Shown here: positions 36,031 to 46,473 of the stretch, piece by piece
Numbering within the stretch: position 1 is the first letter of the stretch
Layout: every line of letters starts with the position of its first letter
NCBI GenBank assembly: GCA_964017235.1
Contig: OZ024938.1
Location: forward strand, 4,207,454-4,271,453
Length of the DNA: 64,000 nt
Origin: Sabellastarte sp. h YS-2021
Lineage: Eukaryota; Annelida; Polychaeta; Sabellida; Sabellidae
Reading direction: 5' to 3'
Made by a program: the position numbers and the translations under genes
The notes under the pieces: model-generated
What the model was told of the DNA's origin: nothing
What the model saw: only the letters and a program-made list of their open reading frames with translations
Databases searched by the model: none

Positions 36031-36860
36031 CCTTTGGTGAGAGAAGGTTCAGCCTGATTCTTTTGTTGATATGTATACTTTTAAGAAGCAATGGATTTGT
36101 GGAAAGTCATTTTTATCAAACAAATTATTCAGGCTATTGATGAGCTTGCAAAATGATACTTTCACCACTTTAAAAAAAAATACTGTTAGTTTTGAGGCTC
36201 AAAATCTAATAATCCCAAGTAGCTAATAATGCCCCACTGGCTGGTGGGAGATGGGATCCAAACTGGAATCAATGATTTAACTGCTGACTCCCATTTCTAT
36301 CAGAAGTTGAATTAGAAGACACCAGGGAAGCCAGAAGAAACCACAAAGCAGCAGGCAGAGAGAGAAAAACATTGCCAGACATATAGTTTTTATTGTGCAT
36401 TAGTGTACATATATTATATATATAATAATTTGCATGAGAAATAAGTTTCATAATTAATAATAAATCCCAGTTATAACATACACAGAAAATAATGTGAAAC
36501 ATGGATGCCAAGAGTGGTGCCCAATTTGTAACTGAGAGTTACAAGCCACTGAATTCTACAATGAGGAGCTACTGTATGTGCAGGTAATAAAGGCTGAACA
36601 GATTCTGTATAATATACAGGCACAGTGGTGTTCATATAGTTTTTAAAGTAAAATATAATTTCATGAAAAACCATATGCTAATGAAAACAGTGCAGTAGGC
36701 TAGGTACTCCCCTCTTCATTCCAGTGCTGAACCCCCTTCTCATCGAAACTAGGCTCGCCTGGGAAAACCCCAAAGTAGAATTCACAAAAGAAGACTTTAA
36801 TACCATTAGTGCACAAAGAGATTAAAATATATAATATAATGACAAAAAACACAACATGTA
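36031..36860. other. No gene seen
   Basis: AT-rich spacer. The segment 36225-36300 (ctggctggtgggagatggg, atccaaactgg) may be a SINE body remnant. Nothing coding. Confidence 0.35.
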
Positions 36861-39372
36861 ATGAGGGTACCTACCGTTAATTTCTTTATCTATATCTCTT
36901 TTTATTTGGATTAAAATGGTAAACAGTTTGCTACCCTTTTACTGTTTTGGTCTGAACAAACTGAAACACACCTATAATTAATTTGTGTGTGATGAAAATG
37001 TAAAAATAAAAAAAGAGTAGGTTTAAAACCCTCTCACAAGGTACCTATAGTTAAAATCAAAACCATTCCATATTTAGAACTTTCTACAAACAATCATTAT
37101 ATCAAGGTAAATCAAATCAAGATACCATACCATTCACTACTTCTACATAGAAACAGTAAAACAGTAAAGCACCCACTTCCATTTTACTGTTTTACTGTTT
37201 GATTATTTTGACTTTCCCACAGCTTATTAGGTGAAGGTCATGACCCTAGCAACCACAGTAGTCTTGATTGTGACGTCACAATGCAGAATTAAAACTATGA
37301 ATGGGATTTAAAGAATTATTTTGCTACATAATGACTAATTCCAAAACTGCTTAATGGATTTCATTGACATTTGGTGAGTGGATGACACAAAGTATGGAGA
37401 GTACTTCTACTTTATGGGTGACCTTAAACTCCTGGCAATAAGATAAGTGTATTATAGCAACTTTAAGGTTACCATGTACAGGGCCAAAATAAAAAAAGGC
37501 TTGGTGAATTTCAGTTATAATTGGTATATGGGTGATATTTGCACCTTGAAGGTGTATCGTGTAAGGTGGCCTTAAATCTGAACAATAACAACTTACAAAT
37601 GACTTTAAAGTTACCAATTCAAGGGTCATTCAAGCAGAAGGGACTTGACAGATTCAATTTATTCATGGCCATGAATAGCCCCAGAGAGAGACCCCCATAC
37701 TAATTTTTGTAAAAAAAATCAGTACAAGTCACAGTTTGCCATGCAAAATCAGGAAAAATAGAATGTTCTCATATTGTACTATGGAGCCCAGGAAGGGACT
37801 TAAAACTGTTTCTTGGCATTTTTATCAGTAAATAAGAAGTCGTGCTCACAAGTTAGAAACTCATTACCACAAGTCAACAACTTATTAACATGAGATACTA
37901 AGTTGTGTCCACAGGTTAGCAAGTCATTCCCACAAGATAGCAAGTCATTCCCACAAGTTAGTAAGTCCTTACCACAAGATAGTAATTCGTTACCAGAAGT
38001 TAGCAAGTCATTCCCACAAGATAGGAAGTCACTATACCTGTAATAATAAGTAGGTGACCTCTGAAGGTCACTAAGTAGGTAACTAAGAAGAATAACCATT
38101 AAAACTGCTAAAACAATAACCATAATGGTATAAAAGTTGGACATATAAAGTAATAGAAAACATGCGACCTCTGAAGGTCAATAAAAGCCTACAGGCATTT
38201 GTAAAATATAATGGTATGCTAGTGGATGGGTGAACTCTATGTATGTTAGGTATCATAGACAAAGAAATTGATTGTACATTGACATCAAAGATTGTCTAAG
38301 TAAAACTTGTGGGAATGACTTGCTATCTTGTAGTAATGACTTGCTAACTTGTGGGAATGACTTAGTATCTTGTGGTAACAACTTATTAACTCGTTGTAAT
38401 AAGAAAAAACAAGAAAACGAAACAGTTCTATGCCCCTTCCCGGGCTCCATACTTCTGCTTGACTGACCCTTGACTGAGAGACATTTAATCATTCACAAGT
38501 CGTTATTTTTCAGATTTTAAGACCACTTTACAGTATACAGCTTTCAATGTCCAAATAGCACCAGTTAAATTCACTGTTTTTTTTTTATTTTTGGCCCTGT
38601 AAATGGTAACCTTAAAGTTGCTATAATAAACTTATTGGCTGGAGTTTAAGGTCACCATAAAGTAGATGTACTCTCCATAGTTTGTTTCATCCACTTACGA
38701 AATATTACTCAATTCCTTCTTCAAAATTATATGCCAATATAAAATCTTTAAAATCCAATAATACTTTTAAATTTAGCATTGTGACATCACAATCAAGACT
38801 ACTGTGGTTACCAAGGAAATGACCTTCACTTGATTGGCTGTGACAAAGTATGAATTGCTAAAATATACCATAATCAGTCTAAAGGAAAAAGGTTGTTTTC
38901 TATTTTGAATCTTTATACTTTTACAGTTTTCCTAGTTAGATCAAGTCAAAATGTAAATAGTAAGAACTCTATATTCCAAAACCATAAAACAGTAAAACGG
39001 AAGTGGGTGCTTTACCGTTTTGTGTTTCTTTATATATAAATAGTTAAAGTAGTGAACTGTATGTACCTTGAATGACTGGTTCACTACACATTAAATCATT
39101 TTAAAGTCACTAGATTAACAGTTGGTACCACTGAAAAATTTCAACTATTTTGTTTTTTTATCAATTACACTTTAACTATTTTTTAAAGTCAAAAGTTTAA
39201 AGGGTAAACTGTAGTTTTCAAAGTTTTCAGCTGCAAGTTAAAGTTGATGAAAATTGTATTCTACTTATTATTAATTCATCAAACTGCAAGCATACAACGG
39301 TTTTAGGTGATTTTCCCTTTTAAATTTTAGAAAATAGTATTAGGTAAATAAATTAACGGTAGGTACCCTCAT
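36861..39372. mobile_element. Foldback element, 2.5 kb, with arms of about 0.8-0.9 kb
   Basis: Ends ATGAGGGTACCTACCGTTAA and, inverted, TTAACGGTAGGTACCCTCAT are flanked by TA on both sides (36859-36860, 39373-39374). The arms match along their length: acagtaaagcacccacttcc (37160) with its complement (39000); the tagtcttgattgtgacgtcac segment (37258) with 38780; gatgacacaaagtatggaga and gtgaccttaaactcc (37380-37430) with 38640-38695. Arms are diverged, perhaps 75-80% identical by eye, so this is not a recent palindrome. The centre holds arrays of a 21-bp unit (37833-38033 and, inverted, 38303-38399) and two gacctctgaaggtc hairpins. No transposase. Confidence 0.8.
37800..38144 (-). CDS. Hypothetical 114-residue protein: membrane segment plus CGNDLL(S/T) heptads
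   Basis: It starts at a real ATG at 38144. Residues 5-25 (YTIMVIVLAVLMVILLSYLL) form a strongly hydrophobic stretch, a possible signal anchor. A seven-residue repeat from residue 39 onward follows (LLSCGND, LLTSGNE, LLSCGKD, LLTCGND and so on, about ten units), with regularly spaced cysteines. The repeat is the translation of the 21-bp DNA unit inside the foldback element. The opposite arm carries the same heptads on the plus strand (38303-38399), open but without an ATG at its beginning. I know of no family with this repeat. It may be a chance open frame in a 3n-period array, so coding status is uncertain. Confidence 0.35.
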   Translation of the reverse strand: MSNFYTIMVIVLAVLMVILLSYLLSDLQRSPTYYYRYSDFLSCGNDLLTSGNELLSCGKDLLTCGNDLLSCGNDLLTCGHNLVSHVNKLLTCGNEFLTCEHDFLFTDKNAKKQF

Positions 39373-40741
39373 TAACATGTATGTGTTAGACGTTTTTATC
39401 CGTGACTTTAAGTACCATTTGTTTACAATTTAATTTTGCGTTTGGTTTTACTGTGCCGTTCGAATGACTGTTACACCGGGTATACACAATTTTACTTGAT
39501 CCACAGGCCAGAATTATTGCGAATTGACATAACTTGTCCAAATGTACATCCCAAGTCCAGTGAATAAGGTAAAACTATTTCAACAGTGAATAGAACAGAT
39601 ACGCAATGAAAAGCTTTCAAAATGTATGGCCATTACTGAAATATGAATGTTTTATTTTCTGGTGGCGATAATTGGTACCCGGCAATAATTGGTAGCAAGG
39701 CAGTAGTCTAGAAAACTGGGAATATGAATATTCATGAGCAACATTGTTGTTTACCACATTTAAAATAAGATAAGAGTTTATTTCGATTCCTTAGAGTAAT
39801 GATTGACAAATCTATAATAGAAAGGAAACAAAGACAGATATCAATTTAGGAAAATAAATAAACTTCAGAAAAAGTAACAATTATTATATCAGTGTAAATA
39901 TTCTGAATAATTACTCTTTGCTTTTTTAAAAAAAATTATATATATTTCTTTTTGTAAACATAACACTTATAAATTGTCACATAAGATGGAAATATACATC
40001 CACTACTGCAGGTAGTTTCTGCCTTTGCTGGAATAAACGAAAAATATTTATTTTATATTTCTGTTATCAGTTTGATAACATCATTCCTGGTTGTTTGTAA
40101 AGAAATAGCCTGATACAAGCATTAAACTACATTACTCTGTCACTTGAACCCCTTCACCAAAGGAATTACTTAATTGTTTCTCGCCATGTTATCAGTCCGC
40201 CGTCCCCACCGCCAAATATATAGCAATATGTGAAACATATATGTGCAATAATATATACAGATTGACAGATTTTTGAGGTATTTTTAAAAATGTGCATAAA
40301 AATGCTTTTTCCATGCAATTGTGTTTTGTCCAGTTGTTATATACAAAGTATTTATTTTTGCAACAGTTGTCTTCAAACATTTAATTTTTTTATGTATTTT
40401 CAGGTAAATAATATGAGGCATAACATGAAGAACAAAGATGCAAATAAAGATGCCAGATACATATACAATTGTGTCTTATCCTAAGTTATCCTGAATGACT
40501 TTGCTGTCCCACAGAATGGATATTTTTTCAAGGCTGATTGACTGATAAACCTCATTACTATGACCAGATAATGATAAATCATTTAATGAAATCGAATGAA
40601 ATTGGCTTTAGAAATTATTTTAATGTAATAAGAGTTGTCTTTATATGTATAGTTATAATTTGCACAACCATTAGCTATGTATTGGATTAAGTAATATTTT
40701 ATGCACTGTTCATGTTGTTTTAATAATATTAATATATTTTA
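39373..40741. other. No gene seen
   Basis: AT-rich. Includes the short repeat at 39975-40070 (see 32735) and ends in the AT-rich flank of the LINE. Confidence 0.4.
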
Positions 40742-43700
40742 TATAGAATAGAATAGAATAGAAACATTTATATAGCGCAAAATTGATGCAACATCCTCTA
40801 ATGCGCTTGAAATCAAAAAGGGAAAGTCGAGGGACGTTCGAGATCATGATCCAAGGTTAGCGCCCGCCAGGGAGATGTACTATGTTGGAGGATATGCTAA
40901 TCTAAACAAGTAGGTCTTTAGCTGGCTACGGAAACCTGTTATTGTTTGTTGTGATCGTACTGATTGTGGGAGTCTGTTCCATTCTATGGGGGAAGCCACT
41001 ACAAAACCTCTCCTACCGATGGCCTTTTTGTGAGAGGCTGAGGAAAGAGAAAGACGATTTCCACGTGTTAGACAACTGGTTTTGATCAAGGATGATAGGT
41101 ATATGGGTTGAGAGAAATTTATAGCCTTGAAAGTAATTAGATTGTACTTAAACAATATACGGTAAGTGATAGGAAGCCAGTGTAGTTTTTGAAGAAAAGG
41201 AGTGACATGGCTAGTTCTATCAAGTCTAAAAACAATTCTACAAAGGGCATTTTGTATCTTTTGGAGTTTAGCAACATTGTACTTACTGATGCCATAAAGT
41301 AGGGAATTGCAGTAGTCAAGTCGACTACTGATCATTGAGTTTGCAAGCAAGGCTGCAGTTTCCACACTGAGGAATTTACGAATACGTCTTAGGTCCTTAA
41401 GGTGGTAGTAGCAGGCTCGACACATATTAGTTATGTGGTTGGAAAAGGTGTTTCCAGAGTCAAAAATTACACCCAGGTTCTTGACTGTATCAGTAGGGGA
41501 AATAGAATTTCCGAGAAGTTGAGTAGGGAATTTATTTATGAGGGACTCTCTGGCTTGTCTATCACCTATTATAATAAATTCAGTTTTCTCGGGATTGAGT
41601 TTCAATTTCACGCCAGCCATCCAGTTTTGGATACATGTGAGACACTCTGTAAGCTCAGCGAAACTGGAATCAAAATTCTTATTGTCCAATGCTAGATATA
41701 TTTGGGTGTCATCAGCATATAGATGGTGGGTGACATTGAAATTGGAAATGATATTACTGAGAGGGGTTGTGTAAAGGGTAAAAAGGAGGGGGCCCAGGAC
41801 AGAACCCTGAGGCACACCATACGGAAGTGAGAACACATCTGAAAAGCTATTTCCTAATTTAACCTTCTGTTTCCGGTTTGAGAGATAGGATCTGATCCAC
41901 CTCAACACAGTGCCATCAACCCCAAACCAATCTCTTAGGGAATTAAAAAGAATGTCATGGTCGATAGTGTCGAATGCCGCTGAGAGGTCTAGCAGTGTGA
42001 GTGCAACAGCCTTACCAGAGTCCAACGAAGCAGCAATGTCATTCTGGATTTTCAACAGCGCTGTTTCTGTGGAATGGAGTCTCCTGTAAGCGGATTGGTT
42101 GACATTGGAGAGCCCCTCGCTATCGATATAATTATTTAACTGTTTGGCAACTACTTTTTCGATCAGTTTGGATAAGAAACTAAGGTTGGATACCGGTCTA
42201 TAGTTTTTTAGGAGATTTCTGTCTAAGTTTGGTTTCTTGAGAAGAGGGGTGACATATGCTGTTTTGAAATAGTTTGGGAAACTCCCTTCTTTGAGTGAAT
42301 AGTTTATAATATTGGTGATTGGAGTGACCAAAATGTCCGCACACTCTTTGACTAGTGCGGTAGGGATTGGGTCCAGGTCGGATGATTTGGTGTTGGATGA
42401 CCTTAGGATTTTGAGGATGTCATCCTCAGATACAGGCTCAAAAGAGGTCAGGGCACTGCTATTACTCTTCGGTATTGTGAGGGAAACAGGCACTGATGAC
42501 TCTAAAGCAACTCTGATTTTCACAATTTTGTCACTGAAAAAATGACCGAAAGTGTTAGCTAAATCAGTAGGACTAATATGATCGGGTAGGATGATAGTTG
42601 AGGTTTTGTGCAAGATTTTCTTGAAAGTGTTCCACAGAGCCTTGGGGTTACCATTATTTTCAGCAATGACAGTGGAATAGTGCCTGCGTCTTGATTGTTC
42701 CAGTAGGAAATTGTAGCGATTGACAGCAGCTCGATATCTTCTCCGGTTGATTGCAGAGTTGTTACTGCGCCATACTCGCTCACACTTGCGCTTCAGACGC
42801 TTTGCTGAGAGGATGTCTGAATTCACAAAGCCTTTGTCGGGGTGCACTGGAGCCATTTTCCTTTTTATTGGGGCATGCTTGTCTAGAATGCTGCGCAAGG
42901 TGTTGAAATATTGGTGACTGAGCAAACTGGCTGTTCTGTGAGGATGCTTGATTAGATCAGAATTCAGGATGTCCTCTTTAAAATCCGTGATGTTTATCTT
43001 GTGAATTTTCCGGGTATTAACTTGTCTAAATTTGCAGGGAACCTCAATAGGTATATTGACCGAAAAAGTGATGGCAAAATGGTCAGATAGCCCAGCTATA
43101 ACCTTAGCGCAGAGTGCCTTTGAAAAGGTGTCCCTCACACATATGACATCTAATATATGGCCATGAATGTGTGTTGGGGAATCAATAATTTGGGTGAAAT
43201 TATATTGGCAGAGGGAATCATTGAATTTCTGCGACCAACCGTCCTGTTTATCCAGGTGTAGATTTAAATCACCTAATACTACATTTTCACAACATGATAA
43301 GGCAGCACCTTCGACAAAGGAACTGAAATCCTCAATGAAATTGGCTTTGGAAACATTGGGAGGCCTATACACAGTATGGAAAACAATATCCTGAGCATTG
43401 CCTGTGGATAGGTGAACAGATATGGACTCGAAGGTATTGAAACACGGTTGAGGCAGAACCTTAAAATCAATATCATCACGGATGAAAAACCCGACACCAC
43501 CACCTCTCCCCTGCTGGCGTGGAACATGAGTACATTTATAGCCCGGAGGAGTGACACTTGCTATAAAGCTGTCTGTGTCGTCTGGTCGAAGCCAGGTTTC
43601 AGTGACCGCAATAATATCAGACTTATTGCTATTGATAAATTCTGCAAGAGCAACAGACTTGTTTCTAATGGATCTAATGTTTATTAGACTCCCAGTTAGA

Positions 43701-44053
43701 AGGCTAGTATTTGGGCCAGGATTTATACTGACATCCCCTGAGAGGATCAACAAGATGGACACCCATGGGCTGACATGTTTATATGAATGTGTTACCCTAC
43801 GAATATGTCCTTGTATAGCCAAAAAGGCATAATTGACCCCATTGAGACATGGGTGAATGCCAGAAGCAAAATATATGGTTGAATAGGTGGGGAAAGAAAA
43901 AGGCAGACTTGAGGCAACAGGAATTGGTGTTGTAGAAGGGTTGTCAGTGGTGGTATTGGTTGCTCGAGCAACCAGCAAAAAGTAAAGACAGAGCCAGAAA
44001 GTGCAATGCATGTCCAAAAGAAATACAAAAAAAAAAAAAAAAAAAAAAAAAAA
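40742..44053 (-). mobile_element. CR1/L2-like non-LTR retrotransposon (LINE)
   Basis: Read on the minus strand, the element has a poly-T tract (44027-44053) just upstream, one long ORF, and a ~140-bp 3' UTR. The 3' end is ttgcgctatataaatg followed by a short (TTCTA)n microsatellite at 40742-40765. A GCGCTATATAAAT end with a simple-repeat tail in place of poly-A is typical of the CR1/L2 group. The 5' border is uncertain: it may stop at the poly-T, or it may include the 70-bp duplication at 44159-44298. I could not define target-site duplications. Confidence 0.85.
40880..44011 (-). CDS. LINE polyprotein: AP endonuclease and reverse transcriptase, intact
   Basis: It has 1043 codons from the first ATG at 44011, with no internal stop. 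Residues 1-18 are hydrophobic (MHCTFWLCLYFLLVARA), like a signal peptide. At 87-100 LLILSGDVSINPGP resembles the viral 2A ribosome-skipping motif, as reported for CR1-type elements of sea urchin and molluscs. The APE-type endonuclease follows: NIRSI (~111), TETWL (~138), GDLN (~248), LSDH (~309). The reverse transcriptase spans about 590-830: YRPVSNLSFLSKLIEKV, LLDLSAAFD with the first catalytic Asp (~675), YGVPQGSVLGPLLF, and HLYADD (~766). The C-terminal tail has the SRLDYCNSLLYG motif seen in CR1/L2 proteins. It nicks target DNA and copies its own RNA from the nick (family knowledge). No separate ORF1 was found upstream. The uninterrupted frame suggests a young or recently active copy. Confidence 0.95.
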   Translation of the reverse strand: MHCTFWLCLYFLLVARATNTTTDNPSTTPIPVASSLPFSFPTYSTIYFASGIHPCLNGVNYAFLAIQGHIRRVTHSYKHVSPWVSILLILSGDVSINPGPNTSLLTGSLINIRSIRNKSVALAEFINSNKSDIIAVTETWLRPDDTDSFIASVTPPGYKCTHVPRQQGRGGGVGFFIRDDIDFKVLPQPCFNTFESISVHLSTGNAQDIVFHTVYRPPNVSKANFIEDFSSFVEGAALSCCENVVLGDLNLHLDKQDGWSQKFNDSLCQYNFTQIIDSPTHIHGHILDVICVRDTFSKALCAKVIAGLSDHFAITFSVNIPIEVPCKFRQVNTRKIHKINITDFKEDILNSDLIKHPHRTASLLSHQYFNTLRSILDKHAPIKRKMAPVHPDKGFVNSDILSAKRLKRKCERVWRSNNSAINRRRYRAAVNRYNFLLEQSRRRHYSTVIAENNGNPKALWNTFKKILHKTSTIILPDHISPTDLANTFGHFFSDKIVKIRVALESSVPVSLTIPKSNSSALTSFEPVSEDDILKILRSSNTKSSDLDPIPTALVKECADILVTPITNIINYSLKEGSFPNYFKTAYVTPLLKKPNLDRNLLKNYRPVSNLSFLSKLIEKVVAKQLNNYIDSEGLSNVNQSAYRRLHSTETALLKIQNDIAASLDSGKAVALTLLDLSAAFDTIDHDILFNSLRDWFGVDGTVLRWIRSYLSNRKQKVKLGNSFSDVFSLPYGVPQGSVLGPLLFTLYTTPLSNIISNFNVTHHLYADDTQIYLALDNKNFDSSFAELTECLTCIQNWMAGVKLKLNPEKTEFIIIGDRQARESLINKFPTQLLGNSISPTDTVKNLGVIFDSGNTFSNHITNMCRACYYHLKDLRRIRKFLSVETAALLANSMISSRLDYCNSLLYGISKYNVAKLQKIQNALCRIVFRLDRTSHVTPFLQKLHWLPITYRILFKYNLITFKAINFSQPIYLSSLIKTSCLTRGNRLSLSSASHKKAIGRRGFVVASPIEWNRLPQSVRSQQTITGFRSQLKTYLFRLAYPPT

Positions 44054-44158
44054 CTAGAAAAAGATGAACCTACCTTTCCTGTGTACCCACCTGTCTAAAC
44101 AGCAAACCATAGATAAGTAAGTTTAAGAACACTAAAAAGATTGGTGCAGGATTAGTAT

Positions 44159-44298
44159 GGACAAGGTGTGATATTGTTTGGTTGTAATTTTATTTAAGTT
44201 ATTGGGTTAACTAGTTATGGTGAGAAATGGACAAGGTGTGATATTGTTTGGTTGTAATTTTATTTAAGTTATTGGGTTAACTAGTTATAGTGAGAAAT
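44159..44298. repeat. 70-bp tandem duplication upstream of the LINE
   Basis: Two units (44159-44228, 44229-44298) differ by one base. The unit begins ggacaaggtgtgatattg and ends gtgagaaat. It lies 0.1-0.25 kb upstream of the LINE start codon, where 5' UTR monomers would sit, but it may also be plain flanking DNA. Confidence 0.9.
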
Positions 44299-44534
44299 GT
44301 TGAAACAATGTGTGAGAAATCCGCGGGAAATATAAAAAAAAGAATACTAATGTAAAGAACTTGTAAAATAAACAACACAAATGTAGTGTGAATATGAATA
44401 AACGAAATATATGAAATCAAAGAAAAGATTTTTCAACACCTACATGGAGCACCTCCATACAAACCTGGAGTAAATCCCACAAGCATAGTGGAGGTGGATG
44501 GTCCCCAGTCAAAACAATTTTGCAATTCCAAATT

Positions 44535-44760
44535 ATTTATTTGGGTTTTTTGACATCATTTTGAACACTGTATAGGTCATTTCACGACAAGTAGTTTTGC
44601 AGGCAGGGGAAACCAGAACATGCAGTTGGTCAAGGTTCTTCTGTACTGTAAACTGCCAACCATTGGTAAGCAACTACCAAGTTTCCCACATAGGGTCTGG
44701 GTTTGAACCACAGACCTCAGAGGTGGGTGGTGTGTTACCACTGCATCACCGTGGTCCCTG
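44535..44760 (-). mobile_element. tRNA-derived SINE, copy 2, with target-site duplication
   Basis: Read on the minus strand, the head has a B-box within gtggttcaaacccag, and the A-box region is ccacggtgatgcagtggta. The body has the tttacagtac..gaagaacc segment and the tail ends ..ccaaataaat. The direct repeat TGCAATTCCAAATT occurs at 44521-44534 and 44759-44772, a clean 12-14 bp target duplication made by LINE-type retrotransposition. Confidence 0.88.
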
Positions 44761-44829
44761 CAATTCCAAATTTGATACTTACTTATGATAAGCAATTAAA
44801 AACAGGAATAATACTAAGAAACAAAACTG

Positions 44830-45062
44830 TGGGTTCGATTTATTCATTGTTTATATTGTGTTCAACAGTCAGGGTCATATTGCGACAGGTAGTTTACGGG
44901 TGGAGGAACTACTGTATACTAGATGTTAAGATTTTGCACTGTCAGCCACTGGGGATCGGCAAGTAACTAGCAACTTTCCAACATGAAGCACCCAGGTCGA
45001 GATTCGAACCGGCGACCTCAGAGGTTGAAAGCGAGCACTCTTACCCTACATCAAGCCTCAAT
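44830..45062 (-). mobile_element. tRNA-derived SINE, copy 3
   Basis: Minus-strand relative of copy 1: ccggttcgaatctcgacctg (B-box), catgttggaaagttgctag, and the tgcgacaggtagtttacggg body segment in the plus orientation. CAAAACTG at 44822-44829 and 45063-45070 is a possible short target duplication. Confidence 0.8.
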
Positions 45063-46473
45063 CAAAACTGCAGGAGAAACATGCATGATTTTTTGGTTAG
45101 TCAATCCTATTTGACCTTGAAGTGAGAGTCAAAGGTTAGATGCACAAAAGCACTCAAGGTTTGTGTCAATGCTTCATTGTTTCTAACGCTGGCACAAGGG
45201 TGCCAAAAACTGCCAACCACTGCCCAATAGCCAATGTACATCACTCCAACAGTGGAATGGTATCAGGGTAAAGAAGAGCACTCAGAGTGTGCATACCTCT
45301 GCCTGGGTGCAAAGTCTCCTGTATTGCTTGAGTCCAATGATAAATATTTCTTTAATTTTAATGGCAACCTTAAGATTAATGAATGAGTACAGTTAAAACT
45401 AAAACTGATAAAACCTCCTGCAACAAAAATCATATGAAAAATACCTAGGCAACAATTCATAAGTAATATTAAATACCGTTTTACAATCATATATTTTTGC
45501 AAATTTACAAAATTCTGGAAAAATCAGGAAAATGCTCAGACATTAATAGCCTTAAATCAGTGAAAAGCTACGATTCTGACTATGATCTGACTTCGATTCT
45601 GACTTTCAGATGGCCTTAATTTGAAAAATATTTGTTGGAAAATGCCAAAGTTATTCAGGATTTAATGACCCTGATATTAAGAAAATGTATTAAAATCTGA
45701 TATTTTGGCTTTTCAAAAAATTCTCAAAAATCAGTCATTGGACCTACAGCTACTAACCTTATAGCTTTGGAAAGCTAAGGATTTAAACTGTTTCTTCTTT
45801 TGTGAAAATCCATTGAGAAATGCCAAACTTATTCAATATGTTACAAGCTGCTGTCACAGAAACAGTAACAGTATGTTCTATGTACACTGGGTGATAATTG
45901 GGTTAAAATACTCAATACTAATCATATGCAAAATGTCATCAACCACCTAATGTAGATTATGATAGCTTAATGTATCATACAACGTTTTGTAGAAAAGTAC
46001 TTTTCAAACAGTCAACACTTTTATTACATTACAGAAACATTTAAAACTGCTTTCTATTATTCTAAGTTACTTCCTGCACCTCTCGAACTTTGGCCCGGAA
46101 ACGATACAACCTGATACAACCATGCGCACTTCGAAACTGTGAACTCGCTTATGAACCATAAAGGTTAAAACAGGAGATGATTACACAGTAGTCTTTAGAA
46201 TACCACATATTTATTATTTACTGTACAGAACAATCGTTTGCACTTCTTCACTACTTTCACTATATTCCAAACTAAATACTTTGTGATCTGTAAATAAAAA
46301 TTATATCACCTGCCAATATTTTTTATCTGTTTAATATTGGTTAGAAAACCCCTGCATGAGTTATACTGCTTCATATATGTCAGTACATTACCTGTCCAAT
46401 TTCAATAATTCATACATAAAAATAGCATACTTCAATTAAAATAAATCTACGTTTAAACACAAAACATGCACAA
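45063..46473. other. No gene; one dispersed repeat
   Basis: 45540-45880 is the inverse partner of the repeat at 32450-32730. The rest is AT-rich with no coding support. Confidence 0.45.

Noticed and set aside
41137-43832. Several frames of 60-97 codons antisense or out of frame within the LINE
   Set aside because: Shadows of the 1043-codon LINE ORF.
40880-44017. LINE start at 44017
   Set aside because: That codon is TTG; the first ATG in the frame is at 44011.
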